64,000 nt of DNA from Bacillus gaemokensis (lineage in GTDB: Bacteria; Bacillota; Bacilli; Bacillales; Bacillaceae_G): positions 10,795 through 74,794 of the forward strand of contig NZ_LTAQ01000045.1 of NCBI RefSeq assembly GCF_001590835.1, given 5' to 3'. Made by a program: the position numbers and the translations under genes. Below the pieces are notes generated by a model. It was not told the DNA's origin, did not search any database, and was given only the letters and a program-made list of their open reading frames with translations. Shown in pieces: positions 1 to 7,819 of this stretch (the first letter of the stretch is position 1; the number at the start of each line of letters is the position of its first letter).

Positions 1-2
1 GA

Positions 3-34
3 AAAGGCGGAGTCTGCTTGAAGACTTCGCCTTT
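3..34. terminator. hairpin at left edge, probable terminator
   Basis: AAGGCGGAGTCT and AGACTTCGCCTT pair across a 6-base loop with one G:T pair, followed by TTTGTTTG on the + strand. It probably ends a gene lying left of the window; the direction cannot be settled from here. Confidence 0.45.
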
Positions 35-216
35 GTTTGTATAGGGCATGAACGGTTTCGATTCCTTTTCTTACGATTAGTCAACTGTTTTTCAGAGTGC
101 TAATTCATGAAATGTCGGAGATTTTATGTCAATTATACTGCAAACCAAATACCCCTAATATGTATTCATTTTTTTACTAGGGGGGAGAATATGATATGAT
201 GAATGAAACTATGATT

Positions 217-783
217 TCAGGCGGTTAACCGATAATCATAGTACATATTATGTGTAATGAGATAGAAGAGGAGCTTCAATAACTTATTTACACATGCAAT
301 GGACGCAACTTTATGACATTTGTTATAAGGTTGCGTTTTTAGTTTATCGTAATACTCAACAATATGATTTTGTCCGTAACGTCGTTGTTTAATCATGTTC
401 TGGATGATGAGGAACATGAGCTTCCGCAAATGTTTATTTCCACGTTTATTGATTCTATCTTTAAAACAGGTTTTACCTGATTGAAAACGACGTATATCAA
501 TACCAGCAAATGCATTGAGTTGCTTATTACTGGTGAAGCGAGTAATATCTCCTATTTCAGCCATTAAGCGTATGGCAGTATTCGGTCCAACTCCAGGAAG
601 ACTAAGAATGATATTGTATTCTGCACGTTGTCCGGCTATATGCACCATCTTGTTAATACAGCATTCTTTTTGGTGAAGAAGTTCTTGATAACGTCTTGCG
701 TATAATTTGAGTTGATCACACAGAACACAAGTATCATTACTTCCACTATTATGAGTATCTATTTTTATACGCTCATGTCTCAA
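217..783 (-). pseudogene. IS110-family transposase, N-terminally truncated remnant
   Basis: The 188-residue frame matches the C-terminal half of IS110-type transposases: the SLPGVGPNTA segment (a helix-hairpin-helix-like element of the transposase_20 domain), then FAGIDIRRFQSG and KRGNKHLRKLMF, all typical of that family. Full proteins are about 400 residues and begin with a DEDD catalytic domain, which is absent: the frame closes with a stop (TAA) just upstream of the TTG at 783. It should therefore be inactive. No inverted repeats are expected for IS110 ends, so the original boundaries cannot be drawn. The short + strand reading frame at 775-870 may be the gene it disturbed. Confidence 0.75.
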
Positions 784-870
784 TCGTTATTGCATTCCCA
801 TGAAACTAATATTAGAGATATGCTTAACCAGCAATTGGACGTTGTATGGGGAGGCATTAGTAAAGAATAA
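775..870 (+). pseudogene. possible C-terminal remnant of a small gene next to the IS remnant
   Basis: An open stretch of 31 codons, ending NQQLDVVWGGISKE before TAA, lies immediately beyond the truncated IS110 frame. It has gene-like composition but no ribosome-binding site before its ATG codons (775, 820). I read it as the tail of a gene whose 5' part was lost at the insertion boundary. I do not recognise the product, and chance is a real alternative. Confidence 0.25.
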
Positions 871-913
871 ATAGAAACATATTTATGCCTTATACTCCTG
901 TTTCTTCTATAAT

Positions 914-955
914 AAAAAACCCTTTGCCAGAATTTTTTCAGCAAAGGTTTTTTTT
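914..955. terminator. bidirectional intrinsic terminator
   Basis: AAAACCCTTTGC and GCAAAGGTTTTTTTT form the stem, with T runs on both strands. It lies directly after the leftward gene ending at 965 and so ends the XRE operon. Confidence 0.7.
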
Positions 956-964
956 ACATGCTTT

Positions 965-1147
965 TTATAACTTCTGACTCACCAATACAACCAACACTAT
1001 AATCCCAACAAACATCACTGCTAAACACCCGATCAGCTTATAAAAACCTCTTTTCGTTAATGTGTTACCTTGTATATCTTTACGAAGAAAGAGGTACATT
1101 GCTAGAAATAAAACAAGACTTATACCAAACACATAAAGAAATTGCAT
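965..1147 (-). CDS. small two-helix membrane protein, unknown function
   Basis: This 60-residue protein has two hydrophobic helices (about residues 3-20 and 37-57) separated by a basic loop containing RKDIQGNTLTKRG, so a small integral membrane protein. A good AAAGGAG site lies six bases before the ATG at 1147. It is the last gene of a leftward group led by an XRE regulator at 1799, with a 48-base gap to the upstream membrane-protein gene and a terminator just after its stop. I do not recognise the family. Co-transcription with a membrane protein and a short XRE regulator is a common arrangement in Firmicutes, but its purpose here is unknown. Confidence 0.65.
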   Translation of the reverse strand: MQFLYVFGISLVLFLAMYLFLRKDIQGNTLTKRGFYKLIGCLAVMFVGIIVLVVLVSQKL

Positions 1148-1195
1148 CTTTTCTCCTTTCTATATTTGCGACCTAATACACCTATTACTTATCAT

Positions 1196-1573
1196 TTAAT
1201 ATTTTTTAGATAAAATAACAAATGATATAAAAACTGTACTAATTGTTAAAGAGGCTAACACATTTAATAATTCGCTCGCACTCAACGTAATTATATTTAG
1301 ATTTAATCCAATAGAAAAAATAATAAAGTATATAAATAACGCAAAACAGGAATAAAACATCCCTTTCTGCCGTATTAATTTCATCCGCTCATCCTTCTCT
1401 TTAAATTGCGGATGCAAATAGCTTAAACAAAAGCACATAATCATCATTCCTAATAAAGAATAAGTTGGAGCTGGTGGTGCAGAGTGTGTCATAATACCAG
1501 CTAGTACCATAGATCCACTCATAACCAAAAAGATAAGTCCCATAATCAAAAAATATTTTTGTGAGTAATTCAT
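1196..1573 (-). CDS. four-helix membrane protein in XRE operon
   Basis: The 125-residue protein has about four hydrophobic segments (residues 8-28, 36-52, 72-92, 99-120) with a charged loop, HPQFKEKDERMKLIRQK, between the second and third. This layout recalls the DUF2178-like membrane proteins that often accompany short XRE regulators, though I cannot confirm the family. The start at 1573 is supported by AAGGGGG seven bases upstream. The gene lies 22 bases downstream of the regulator gene and is probably co-transcribed with it from the promoter at 1829-1858. Such proteins may sense or mediate a membrane signal for the regulator; that is inference from context only. Confidence 0.7.
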   Translation of the reverse strand: MNYSQKYFLIMGLIFLVMSGSMVLAGIMTHSAPPAPTYSLLGMMIMCFCLSYLHPQFKEKDERMKLIRQKGMFYSCFALFIYFIIFSIGLNLNIITLSASELLNVLASLTISTVFISFVILSKKY

Positions 1574-1595
1574 CTCTATTCCCCCTTATACAAAC

Positions 1596-1799
1596 TTACT
1601 GTTCTTTCCCCTCATAAATAAATACTTCCTCAATTGTTGTCTGAAATGTTTTAGCAATTTCAAATGCTAAAGGAAGTGATGGATCATATTTTCCTTTTTC
1701 AATTGAAATAATCGTTTGCCTGGAAACTCCAAGTTTTTCAGCTAACTTCTCTTGAGATAGTCCATACTTTTTTCGATATTCAATCATTCTATTTTCCAA
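1596..1799 (-). CDS. XRE/Cro-type transcriptional regulator
   Basis: A 67-residue single-domain helix-turn-helix protein: the recognition region LSQEKLAEKLGVSRQTIISI is a textbook XRE motif (about residues 14-33), followed by the conserved EKGKYDPSLPLAFEIA helix. It resembles short regulators of the YozG/YgzD type. TTG at 1799 is chosen as start because GAAGGGAG lies eight bases before it; the internal ATG at residue 5 has no site. It is the first gene of a three-gene leftward operon. A palindrome, TTACATA-N7-TATGTAA, covers the -10 box of its own promoter, so autorepression is likely. Confidence 0.85.
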   Translation of the reverse strand: MENRMIEYRKKYGLSQEKLAEKLGVSRQTIISIEKGKYDPSLPLAFEIAKTFQTTIEEVFIYEGKEQ

Positions 1800-1820
1800 G
1801 GAAAATTCTCCCTTCTCAAC

Positions 1821-1858
1821 TTACATACAGTATATATGTAAAGGAAACTTAACGTCAA
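1821..1858 (-). promoter_or_regulatory. sigma-A promoter with overlapping palindrome (XRE operon)
   Basis: On the - strand TTGACG (1858-1853), an 18-base spacer and TATACT (1834-1829) form a near-consensus promoter. The -10 is embedded in a 21-base palindrome, TTACATA-N7-TATGTAA (1821-1841). A second imperfect palindrome, AACTT-N6-AAGTT, covers the -35. Both are candidate operators for the adjacent regulator. Confidence 0.6.
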
Positions 1859-1859
1859 G

Positions 1860-2742
1860 TTCACTTTACATAATACGGAAAATAATTTCCTAACATGCTA
1901 TTAAAAAACTTCCTAATCCGTACACTAAAGGTGAAGATTAAGAAGAAGGTTGAATCATTCCCTTCACATATAAAAATCATTGTTTCTATTAATCTTTTCT
2001 TTTTATCGCTAATGATTCCATAATCCCCCTGCACTTTTTCCGTTTATCACCACCACCAGATCGAACGTACCCAAATTCAATTTTTTTGTTATAGCAATCA
2101 TTCCCCTCAAAGAAAAATTAATATCGTTATATGAATTTTAATGATAAGCAAACTGAATGTCTTACCTTAATCCCACAAAATGAACACTCAAATTAGCGTA
2201 TTTTCCTGCTAAATTTGTAAAAACTAATGCCTTAGTGTGATTTTTTATAAATAATCATCACTTATAAGCAAATACTTCATTTTTCCTTTCAATATTTAAC
2301 ACTATCGAAATAAAATTTACGATAAATTCACAATTTTTTATTTTTTATACTATATTCTGTTATATTGTTGTATAATAATCTTGAAAGCGCTTATTATTTC
2401 AATATACATAATTCAAATTAAGTTTTGACTAAAAATTCTAACAATTATCCTTATACTTTCATCAGGCGATCCCCTATCAATTACGGATGTACCAGATGAA
2501 ATCACCATTTTTTCCTTAAACTTACTTTATAACATGAAAGATTAATCTGGGTGATAAGTAATTGTGAATGTTTTTTTACAAAACGGATAAGTAATAATGT
2601 TTGGTATTATGTAAATTATTGTAATAACATAAGAGTAAAGATAATTATTTACATTCATTACTGGTTCATCAATTATGAAAAGAGCGAAATGCATCCTTTT
2701 CACATTAAAAAAAGGAATATATGCATTGGGAGGTTTAAACAA
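1860..2742. other. long intergenic region upstream of odhA
   Basis: About 880 bases hold no convincing gene. There is an AT-rich stretch with a TATAAT at 2371-2376 and a partial catabolite-responsive element at 2381-2396, then a leader of roughly 340 bases before odhA. A short - strand frame near 2000-2090 (GGGDKRKKCRGIMESLAI) may be gene debris, but it has no start signal and I do not call it. Confidence 0.4.
2371..2396 (+). promoter_or_regulatory. candidate -10 box and cre-like CcpA site for odhAB
   Basis: TATAAT (2371-2376) is followed four bases later by TTGAAAGCGCTTATTA. That matches the left half and centre of the cre consensus WTGNAANCGNWWNCAW but fails its CA near the right end. A CcpA site just after the -10 would suit glucose repression of the 2-oxoglutarate dehydrogenase genes; this is inference. 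Confidence 0.35.
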
Positions 2743-5628
2743 ATGACGAGGAAGAATACAACGACAAACCCTTGGGCCAAATTCCATGGTCCGAACCTTG
2801 GCTATGTTATTGAACAGTATGATCGTTACGTGACTAATGAAGGTTCTGTTGATCCGGAATTACAAGAGCTTTTTGAAACTTTTGGAGCTCCGACGTTCCA
2901 AGCAGATGTCGTAACAGGGGACAACAAAGAAACAAATTTTTCTCCTCAAAACACAGGAAACATTGAAAAGATTCTTAAAGTCGTTCAACTTGTTGAGCAT
3001 ATCCGTTCATTCGGTCATACATCGGCTCATATTAATCCAATGGAAGAGCCTGCTGATGGGCAATCTCTCATCGAGAAAGCAATGAACGAATTGAGCGATG
3101 CAGATTTGAAAGCGATTCCAGCTAAAACAGTATGGACAAATGCACCAGAGGGTATTCACACAGCATTTGATGTAATTCATAGATTAAAAGAGGTTTATAC
3201 AAAATCTTTAGCTTATGAATTCTCACATATACAAGATAGTGAAGAACGCGCGTGGTTGCATCGAATGGTGGAATCAAATTCCCTGCGTCAACCATTAACA
3301 AATAAAAAACGAACTGCTCTCTTAAAACGCTTAACAGCTGTTGAAAGTTTCGAGCAATTCTTGCATAAAACATTCGTTGGTCAAAAACGTTTCTCCATCG
3401 AAGGCGTTGATATGCTTGTACCTGTACTAGATGAAATTATTCTAGAAGGTGCTAAAGGCGGCGTAAACGATGTCATGATTGGTATGGCTCACCGTGGTCG
3501 TCTAAGCGTACTCGCTCATGTATTAGAAAAACCATATAGTCACATGTTCGCAGAATTCAAACATGCGACTATTGAATCTGATAAATCACAAGATGTAATA
3601 AATAGTAGTGTTGGCTGGACTGGCGATGTGAAATACCATTTAGGTAGAGAACAAGTTGTCGGATCTGAAGAAGCTAGTACACGTGTTACATTAGCAAATA
3701 ACCCGAGTCACCTGGAGTTTGTTAATCCAGTTGTTGAAGGTTATGCACGTGCTGCTCAAGAAGATCGTAAAAAAGCTGGTTATCCTGAACAAGACGTTTC
3801 AAAATCATTCGTAATTTTAGTTCATGGTGATGCTGCATTCCCTGGTCAAGGTATTGTATCTGAAACATTGAACTTAAGCAGATTGAATGCATACCAAACT
3901 GGTGGAACAATTCATGTTATCGCAAATAATGCAATCGGCTTTACAACAGATAGCTATGATTCTCGTTCTACAAAATATTCAAGCGACCTTGCGAAAGGGT
4001 TCGATATTCCGATCGTTCACGTGAACGCTGATGATCCTGAAGCTTGTCTTGCTGCTGCTAACCTTGCAATTCAATATCGTATGCTGTTCAAAAAAGACTT
4101 CTTAATCGATTTAATCGGTTACCGTCGTTACGGTCATAACGAAATGGATGACCCAGCAGTTACGCAACCACAAGTTTACAAAAAAATTAAAAACCACCCA
4201 ACTGTAAGAGCCTTATATGCAAGCCAATTACAAGCTGCAGGCGTCCTAAATACAGATGAGGTTGAAACAATTACTCAGTTTATACAAGAACAATTAAAAG
4301 CTGAATATGCACAAGTACCACCAGCAGATACAAGTGAAGCGGCAATTCACGTTAAAGTTCCAGACGTTGTTGCGAAAGGAATTCAACCAATCGATACCGG
4401 TCTTCCGCTTGAAACACTTCGCGCAATTAACGAAGGACTTTTATCTTGGCCAGAAGGCTTTAACGTATACCCTAAAGTGAAGAAAATTCTTGAGCGCCGT
4501 AAAGATGCTCTTGAAGATAACGGTAAAATTGAATGGGCACTTGCTGAATCTTTAGCATTCGCTTCTATTTTACAAGAAGGTACTCCAATTCGTTTAACTG
4601 GTCAAGATTCACAACGCGGTACGTTCGCACACCGTCATATCGTATTACATGATACAGAAACAAACGAAACCTATTCACCATTGCACCGATTACCACATAC
4701 ACGTGCATCATTCTCTGTTCATAACAGTCCGTTATCAGAGGCTGCTGTTGTCGGTTATGAATATGGTTATAATGTATTCGCTCCAGAAACTCTTGTTATG
4801 TGGGAAGCACAATACGGTGACTTCTCAAATACTGCACAAGCATTATTTGATCAATATGTTTCAGCAGGAAGAGCAAAATGGGGACAAAAATCAGGCCTAG
4901 TTCTTCTATTACCTCACGGTTACGAAGGTCAAGGACCAGAACACTCTAGCGCGCGCCCAGAACGTTTCTTGCAACTAGCTGCGGAAAATAACTGGACTGT
5001 TGCAAACTTAACAAGCGCGGCACAGTATTTCCATATCTTGCGCCGTCAAGCATCTATTCTTGGTACAGATGCTGTTCGACCATTAGTCATTATGACACCA
5101 AAAAGCTTACTGCGTCACCCACTTACAGCTTCATCGGGTAGCCAGTTAAGTGAAGAACGTTTCCACCCTGCTTTAGAACAAGAAAACCTTGGTATAAAAC
5201 CAAACAAGGTGAAACGTCTTGTTTTAACAACAGGTAAAATGGCAATTGATTTAGCAGCAGAGGTTGAATCTGGTAAACATCAGTATAATTTAGATGAAGT
5301 TCATATTGTTCGTATTGAGCAATTGTACCCATTCCCTGCTGAAAAAGTTCAATCTATTATGAAACGCTTTAAAAATTTAGAAGAAATCATCTGGGTGCAA
5401 GAAGAACCACGAAATATGGGTGCATGGCATTACATGGCTCCAATTCTGTTTGAACTTGCTGGCGATAAAGTAAAAACTGGATACATTGGACGTCCAGATC
5501 GTTCTAGCCCATCAGGTGGCGATCCATTTGCACACCGAGCTGAGCAGGAACTAATTGTTTCACATGCTTTAGACGTGAAATACAACTTCCGTCAAGATAA
5601 ACAAGAAATCGAAGTTTATAGCAACTAA
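2743..5628 (+). CDS. sucA: 2-oxoglutarate dehydrogenase E1 component
   Basis: OdhA/SucA, the thiamine-diphosphate E1 subunit of the TCA-cycle 2-oxoglutarate dehydrogenase complex, decarboxylates 2-oxoglutarate and passes the succinyl group to lipoyl-E2. The frame is open back to 2551, but ATG 2743 is the start: GGGAGG lies nine bases before it, and the protein then begins with the family N-terminus [14 protein letters not shown]. That gives 961 residues, close to other Bacillus OdhA proteins. The GDAAFPGQG segment (about residue 362) and [10 protein letters not shown] (about 395) are the thiamine-diphosphate/Mg region; [12 protein letters not shown] is also typical. The gene is followed after 153 bases by odhB, with a long hairpin between them. 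Confidence 0.97.
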   Translation: MTRKNTTTNPWAKFHGPNLGYVIEQYDRYVTNEGSVDPELQELFETFGAPTFQADVVTGDNKETNFSPQNTGNIEKILKVVQLVEHIRSFGHTSAHINPMEEPADGQSLIEKAMNELSDADLKAIPAKTVWTNAPEGIHTAFDVIHRLKEVYTKSLAYEFSHIQDSEERAWLHRMVESNSLRQPLTNKKRTALLKRLTAVESFEQFLHKTFVGQKRFSIEGVDMLVPVLDEIILEGAKGGVNDVMIGMAHRGRLSVLAHVLEKPYSHMFAEFKHATIESDKSQDVINSSVGWTGDVKYHLGREQVVGSEEASTRVTLANNPSHLEFVNPVVEGYARAAQEDRKKAGYPEQDVSKSFVILVHGDAAFPGQGIVSETLNLSRLNAYQTGGTIHVIANNAIGFTTDSYDSRSTKYSSDLAKGFDIPIVHVNADDPEACLAAANLAIQYRMLFKKDFLIDLIGYRRYGHNEMDDPAVTQPQVYKKIKNHPTVRALYASQLQAAGVLNTDEVETITQFIQEQLKAEYAQVPPADTSEAAIHVKVPDVVAKGIQPIDTGLPLETLRAINEGLLSWPEGFNVYPKVKKILERRKDALEDNGKIEWALAESLAFASILQEGTPIRLTGQDSQRGTFAHRHIVLHDTETNETYSPLHRLPHTRASFSVHNSPLSEAAVVGYEYGYNVFAPETLVMWEAQYGDFSNTAQALFDQYVSAGRAKWGQKSGLVLLLPHGYEGQGPEHSSARPERFLQLAAENNWTVANLTSAAQYFHILRRQASILGTDAVRPLVIMTPKSLLRHPLTASSGSQLSEERFHPALEQENLGIKPNKVKRLVLTTGKMAIDLAAEVESGKHQYNLDEVHIVRIEQLYPFPAEKVQSIMKRFKNLEEIIWVQEEPRNMGAWHYMAPILFELAGDKVKTGYIGRPDRSSPSGGDPFAHRAEQELIVSHALDVKYNFRQDKQEIEVYSN

Positions 5629-5655
5629 ACGAAAAAATGATTCACCCTAGCTCAC

Positions 5656-5701
5656 TTGGGCAGAATTCCGTGACTTTAAGTTTCAAGGAACTTCTGCCCA
5701 A
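5656..5701 (+). repeat. long imperfect hairpin between odhA and odhB
   Basis: TTGGGCAGAATTCC and GGAACTTCTGCCCAA pair around a 17-base loop, with one bulged base. There is no T run, so it is not a normal terminator. It may be an RNA-processing or stability element in the odhA-odhB message, or a REP-like interspersed repeat. Confidence 0.55.
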
Positions 5702-5781
5702 TCAGGCTGGAAACTTTGAGATTACCGAAGAAAAAAGAAGACAAAACACACCGTTAGGCAAATAAGGGGAGGACATTTAAA

Positions 5782-7041
5782 ATGATCGAAATTAAAGTAC
5801 CTGAGCTTGCAGAATCTATTTCAGAAGGAACTATCTCACAATGGCTTATCAATGTAGGCGACAAAGTTGAGAAAGGTGGCAGCGTTGTTGAGCTTGAAAC
5901 TGATAAAGTCAATGTAGAAATCATTGCAGAAGATTCAGGTATTGTATCAAAACTACTAGGCGAACCTGGGGATACAGTTGAAGTTGGCGACATCATTGCA
6001 ATCTTAGATGCAAACGGTGCTGCAGTAAGCACACCTGCTCCCGCAGCAGCTCCAGAACAACCAAAACAAGAAATTGCAGAAGCTCCAAAAGCTGAGGCTC
6101 CAAGTGCTGCACCAGCTAAAACAGCTTTACAAGGTCTTCCAAATACAGATCGTCCTATCGCATCACCTGCCGCTAGAAAAATGGCACGCGAATTAGGAAT
6201 TGACTTAAATGAAGTACGTAGCACTGATCCACTTGGCCGTGTAAGACCACACGATGTACAAGCACATGCTGCTGCACCAAAAGAACAACCAAAACAAGAA
6301 AAAACTAGTCCAAAACCAGCTGCAACTACTGAATTTGAAAAACCAGTTGAACGCGTGAAAATGTCTCGTCGTCGCCAAACAATTGCAAAACGTCTTGTAG
6401 AAGTTCAACAAACATCTGCAATGTTAACAACATTTAATGAAGTTGATATGACTGCTATCATGGAACTACGTAAAGAGCGTAAAGATGCATTCGAAAAGAA
6501 ACATGATGTTCGTCTTGGCTTTATGTCATTCTTCACAAAAGCAGTTGTTGCAGCATTAAAACAATTCCCATTGTTAAATGCTGAAATTCAAGGTGATGAG
6601 CTTATCATTAAGAAATTCTATGATATCGGCATCGCTGTAGCAGCTCCAGATGGACTAGTTGTTCCTGTTGTGCGTGATGCAAACCAATTAAACTTTGCTG
6701 AAATCGAAAGTGAAATTCGTAATCTAGGTAAAAAAGCACGTGACAACAAACTTACATTAAAAGAACTACAAGGTGGCACATTTACAATTACAAACGGAGG
6801 CGTGTTCGGTTCCCTTATGTCAACACCAATCCTAAACAGCCCACAAGTAGGTATTCTCGGTATGCATAAAATCCAAGTAAGACCAGTTGCAATTGATGCA
6901 GAACGTATGGAAAACCGTCCGATGATGTACATTGCTTTATCTTACGATCACCGTATTGTAGATGGAAAAGAAGCAGTAAGCTTCCTTGTTGCAGTGAAAG
7001 AAATGCTTGAAGATCCAAAATCATTATTATTAGAAGGTTGA
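5782..7041 (+). CDS. sucB: dihydrolipoamide succinyltransferase (E2 of 2-oxoglutarate dehydrogenase)
   Basis: OdhB/SucB transfers the succinyl group from E1 to CoA. Its 419 residues show the standard order: one N-terminal lipoyl domain with the lipoyl lysine in ETDKVNVE (Lys42), an Ala/Pro/Lys-rich linker (about 78-110), a peripheral subunit-binding domain around 125-160 ([13 protein letters not shown]), a second Ala/Pro linker, and the CAT-type catalytic domain ending with SYDHRIVDG (His390, Asp394). AGGGGAGGA precedes the ATG. The gene forms an operon with odhA and is closed by the terminator at 7054-7090. E3 (lipoamide dehydrogenase) is not encoded here, as is usual because it is shared with other complexes. 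Confidence 0.97.
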   Translation: MIEIKVPELAESISEGTISQWLINVGDKVEKGGSVVELETDKVNVEIIAEDSGIVSKLLGEPGDTVEVGDIIAILDANGAAVSTPAPAAAPEQPKQEIAEAPKAEAPSAAPAKTALQGLPNTDRPIASPAARKMARELGIDLNEVRSTDPLGRVRPHDVQAHAAAPKEQPKQEKTSPKPAATTEFEKPVERVKMSRRRQTIAKRLVEVQQTSAMLTTFNEVDMTAIMELRKERKDAFEKKHDVRLGFMSFFTKAVVAALKQFPLLNAEIQGDELIIKKFYDIGIAVAAPDGLVVPVVRDANQLNFAEIESEIRNLGKKARDNKLTLKELQGGTFTITNGGVFGSLMSTPILNSPQVGILGMHKIQVRPVAIDAERMENRPMMYIALSYDHRIVDGKEAVSFLVAVKEMLEDPKSLLLEG

Positions 7042-7053
7042 TAGACCTAAAAT

Positions 7054-7090
7054 AAAAAGAGACTGTAGAAAATTCTACAGTCTCTTTTTA
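7054..7090 (+). terminator. intrinsic terminator of odhAB
   Basis: AAAGAGACTGTAG-AAAATT-CTACAGTCTCTTTTTATTT is a perfect stem with a T run, 13 bases after the odhB stop codon. Confidence 0.9.
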
Positions 7091-7464
7091 TTTAAAAAAC
7101 TAGCGCCCTCCTCTTCTCTATTTCAAACAGATCACTTAGTGAACTTATTCATCCTTACAATTAAGGCTTTTACGAACGTCACATAACACACTTTATCTCT
7201 TTGTTTTATATGAATTTAAAGATAAGAATATTACTAACCTTAAATAACAAGATACAAAACATAGAATACAAATGATATCCTATTGATTCCCCTCCTTTAT
7301 TCATTAACCAAGAAAAATTGATATAAGCAAATAGGCATTGAAATTAGAACACCCACACAAATGCGTTCATAGTTTGATGAGGAGAGTAACGAAGATTTTT
7401 ATGAATACTTTTTATTATTGAACTCTCCAATTCTTTTTATAACTGAAAAATACTCTATATAACT
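7091..7464. other. intergenic region before the TOMM precursor
   Basis: About 375 AT-rich bases with no gene that I can support. A GAGGAGAG run at 7379-7386 resembles a ribosome-binding site but leads to no open frame of useful length. The promoter of the bacteriocin-type locus should lie here; I see no near-consensus sigma-A boxes. Confidence 0.4.
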
Positions 7465-7476
7465 AGGAGGTTGAAA

Positions 7477-7662
7477 ATGTATAATTTTCAACCTGATATT
7501 CAATCATTGGGCTTAAACGATTTTCAAACAGGTGAAGTCACAGTTTGGGATCCACAAACTCAATCTTATTATGTTACTTATGATAGTCGTCAATATGGCG
7601 GTGGATGTTGGAGCGGGTGGCGGTGTTGGGGTGGATGGCATCGTTGCGGCGGCAGGCACTAA
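7477..7662 (+). CDS. TOMM bacteriocin precursor, heterocycloanthracin/sonorensin type
   Basis: This 61-residue peptide starts at ATG 7477, six bases after a perfect AGGAGG; the in-frame TTG at 7471 is too close to that site. The leader (residues 1-40, with DIQSLGLNDFQTGEVTVWD) is of the heterocycloanthracin/sonorensin precursor type. The core is GGGCWSGWRC then WGGWHRCGGRH: cysteines at 44, 50 and 57 in two near-repeats, CWSGWR and CWGGWHR, plus one serine that could also be cyclised. The cyclodehydratase genes directly downstream (7820-13280) would convert Cys/Ser to azoles. Known relatives have many Cys-Xaa-Xaa units and are usually unlinked to the maturation operon, so both core and position are atypical. 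Activity is unknown. Confidence 0.8.
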   Translation: MYNFQPDIQSLGLNDFQTGEVTVWDPQTQSYYVTYDSRQYGGGCWSGWRCWGGWHRCGGRH

Positions 7663-7698
7663 AACTAGTAATCACCAAATTAAACAGAACCGTTACAG

Positions 7699-7740
7699 AA
7701 AAAGGATTGTCTCTATATTTCATTGTAGGGGCAATCTTTT
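7699..7740 (+). promoter_or_regulatory. possible attenuator hairpin between precursor and maturation genes
   Basis: AAAAAGGATTGTCTC can pair with GGGGCAATCTTTT, with a bulge and G:U pairs, leaving a TTTT end. A leaky stop here would give more precursor than enzyme mRNA, a usual arrangement in peptide loci. The stem is imperfect and the call tentative. Confidence 0.35.
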
Positions 7741-7819
7741 AGGTTTCATAAAGGACAAATTACAGTACATACACTAATAATGTGCGCCTAGAACAAATTT
7801 ACTGATAAGGAGGAATAAA

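Noticed and set aside
2551-2742. 64-codon N-terminal extension of odhA
   Set aside because: Composition is unlike OdhA, no ribosome-binding site, whereas ATG 2743 has GGGAGG and the family N-terminus.
5754-6224. 156-codon - strand frame opposite odhB
   Set aside because: Low-complexity Ala/Ser/Gly run produced by the reverse complement of the lipoyl-domain linker.
7532-7777. 81-codon + strand frame overlapping the precursor gene
   Set aside because: Out of frame with the precursor and lacks its own ribosome-binding site; the precursor frame has both leader homology and AGGAGG.
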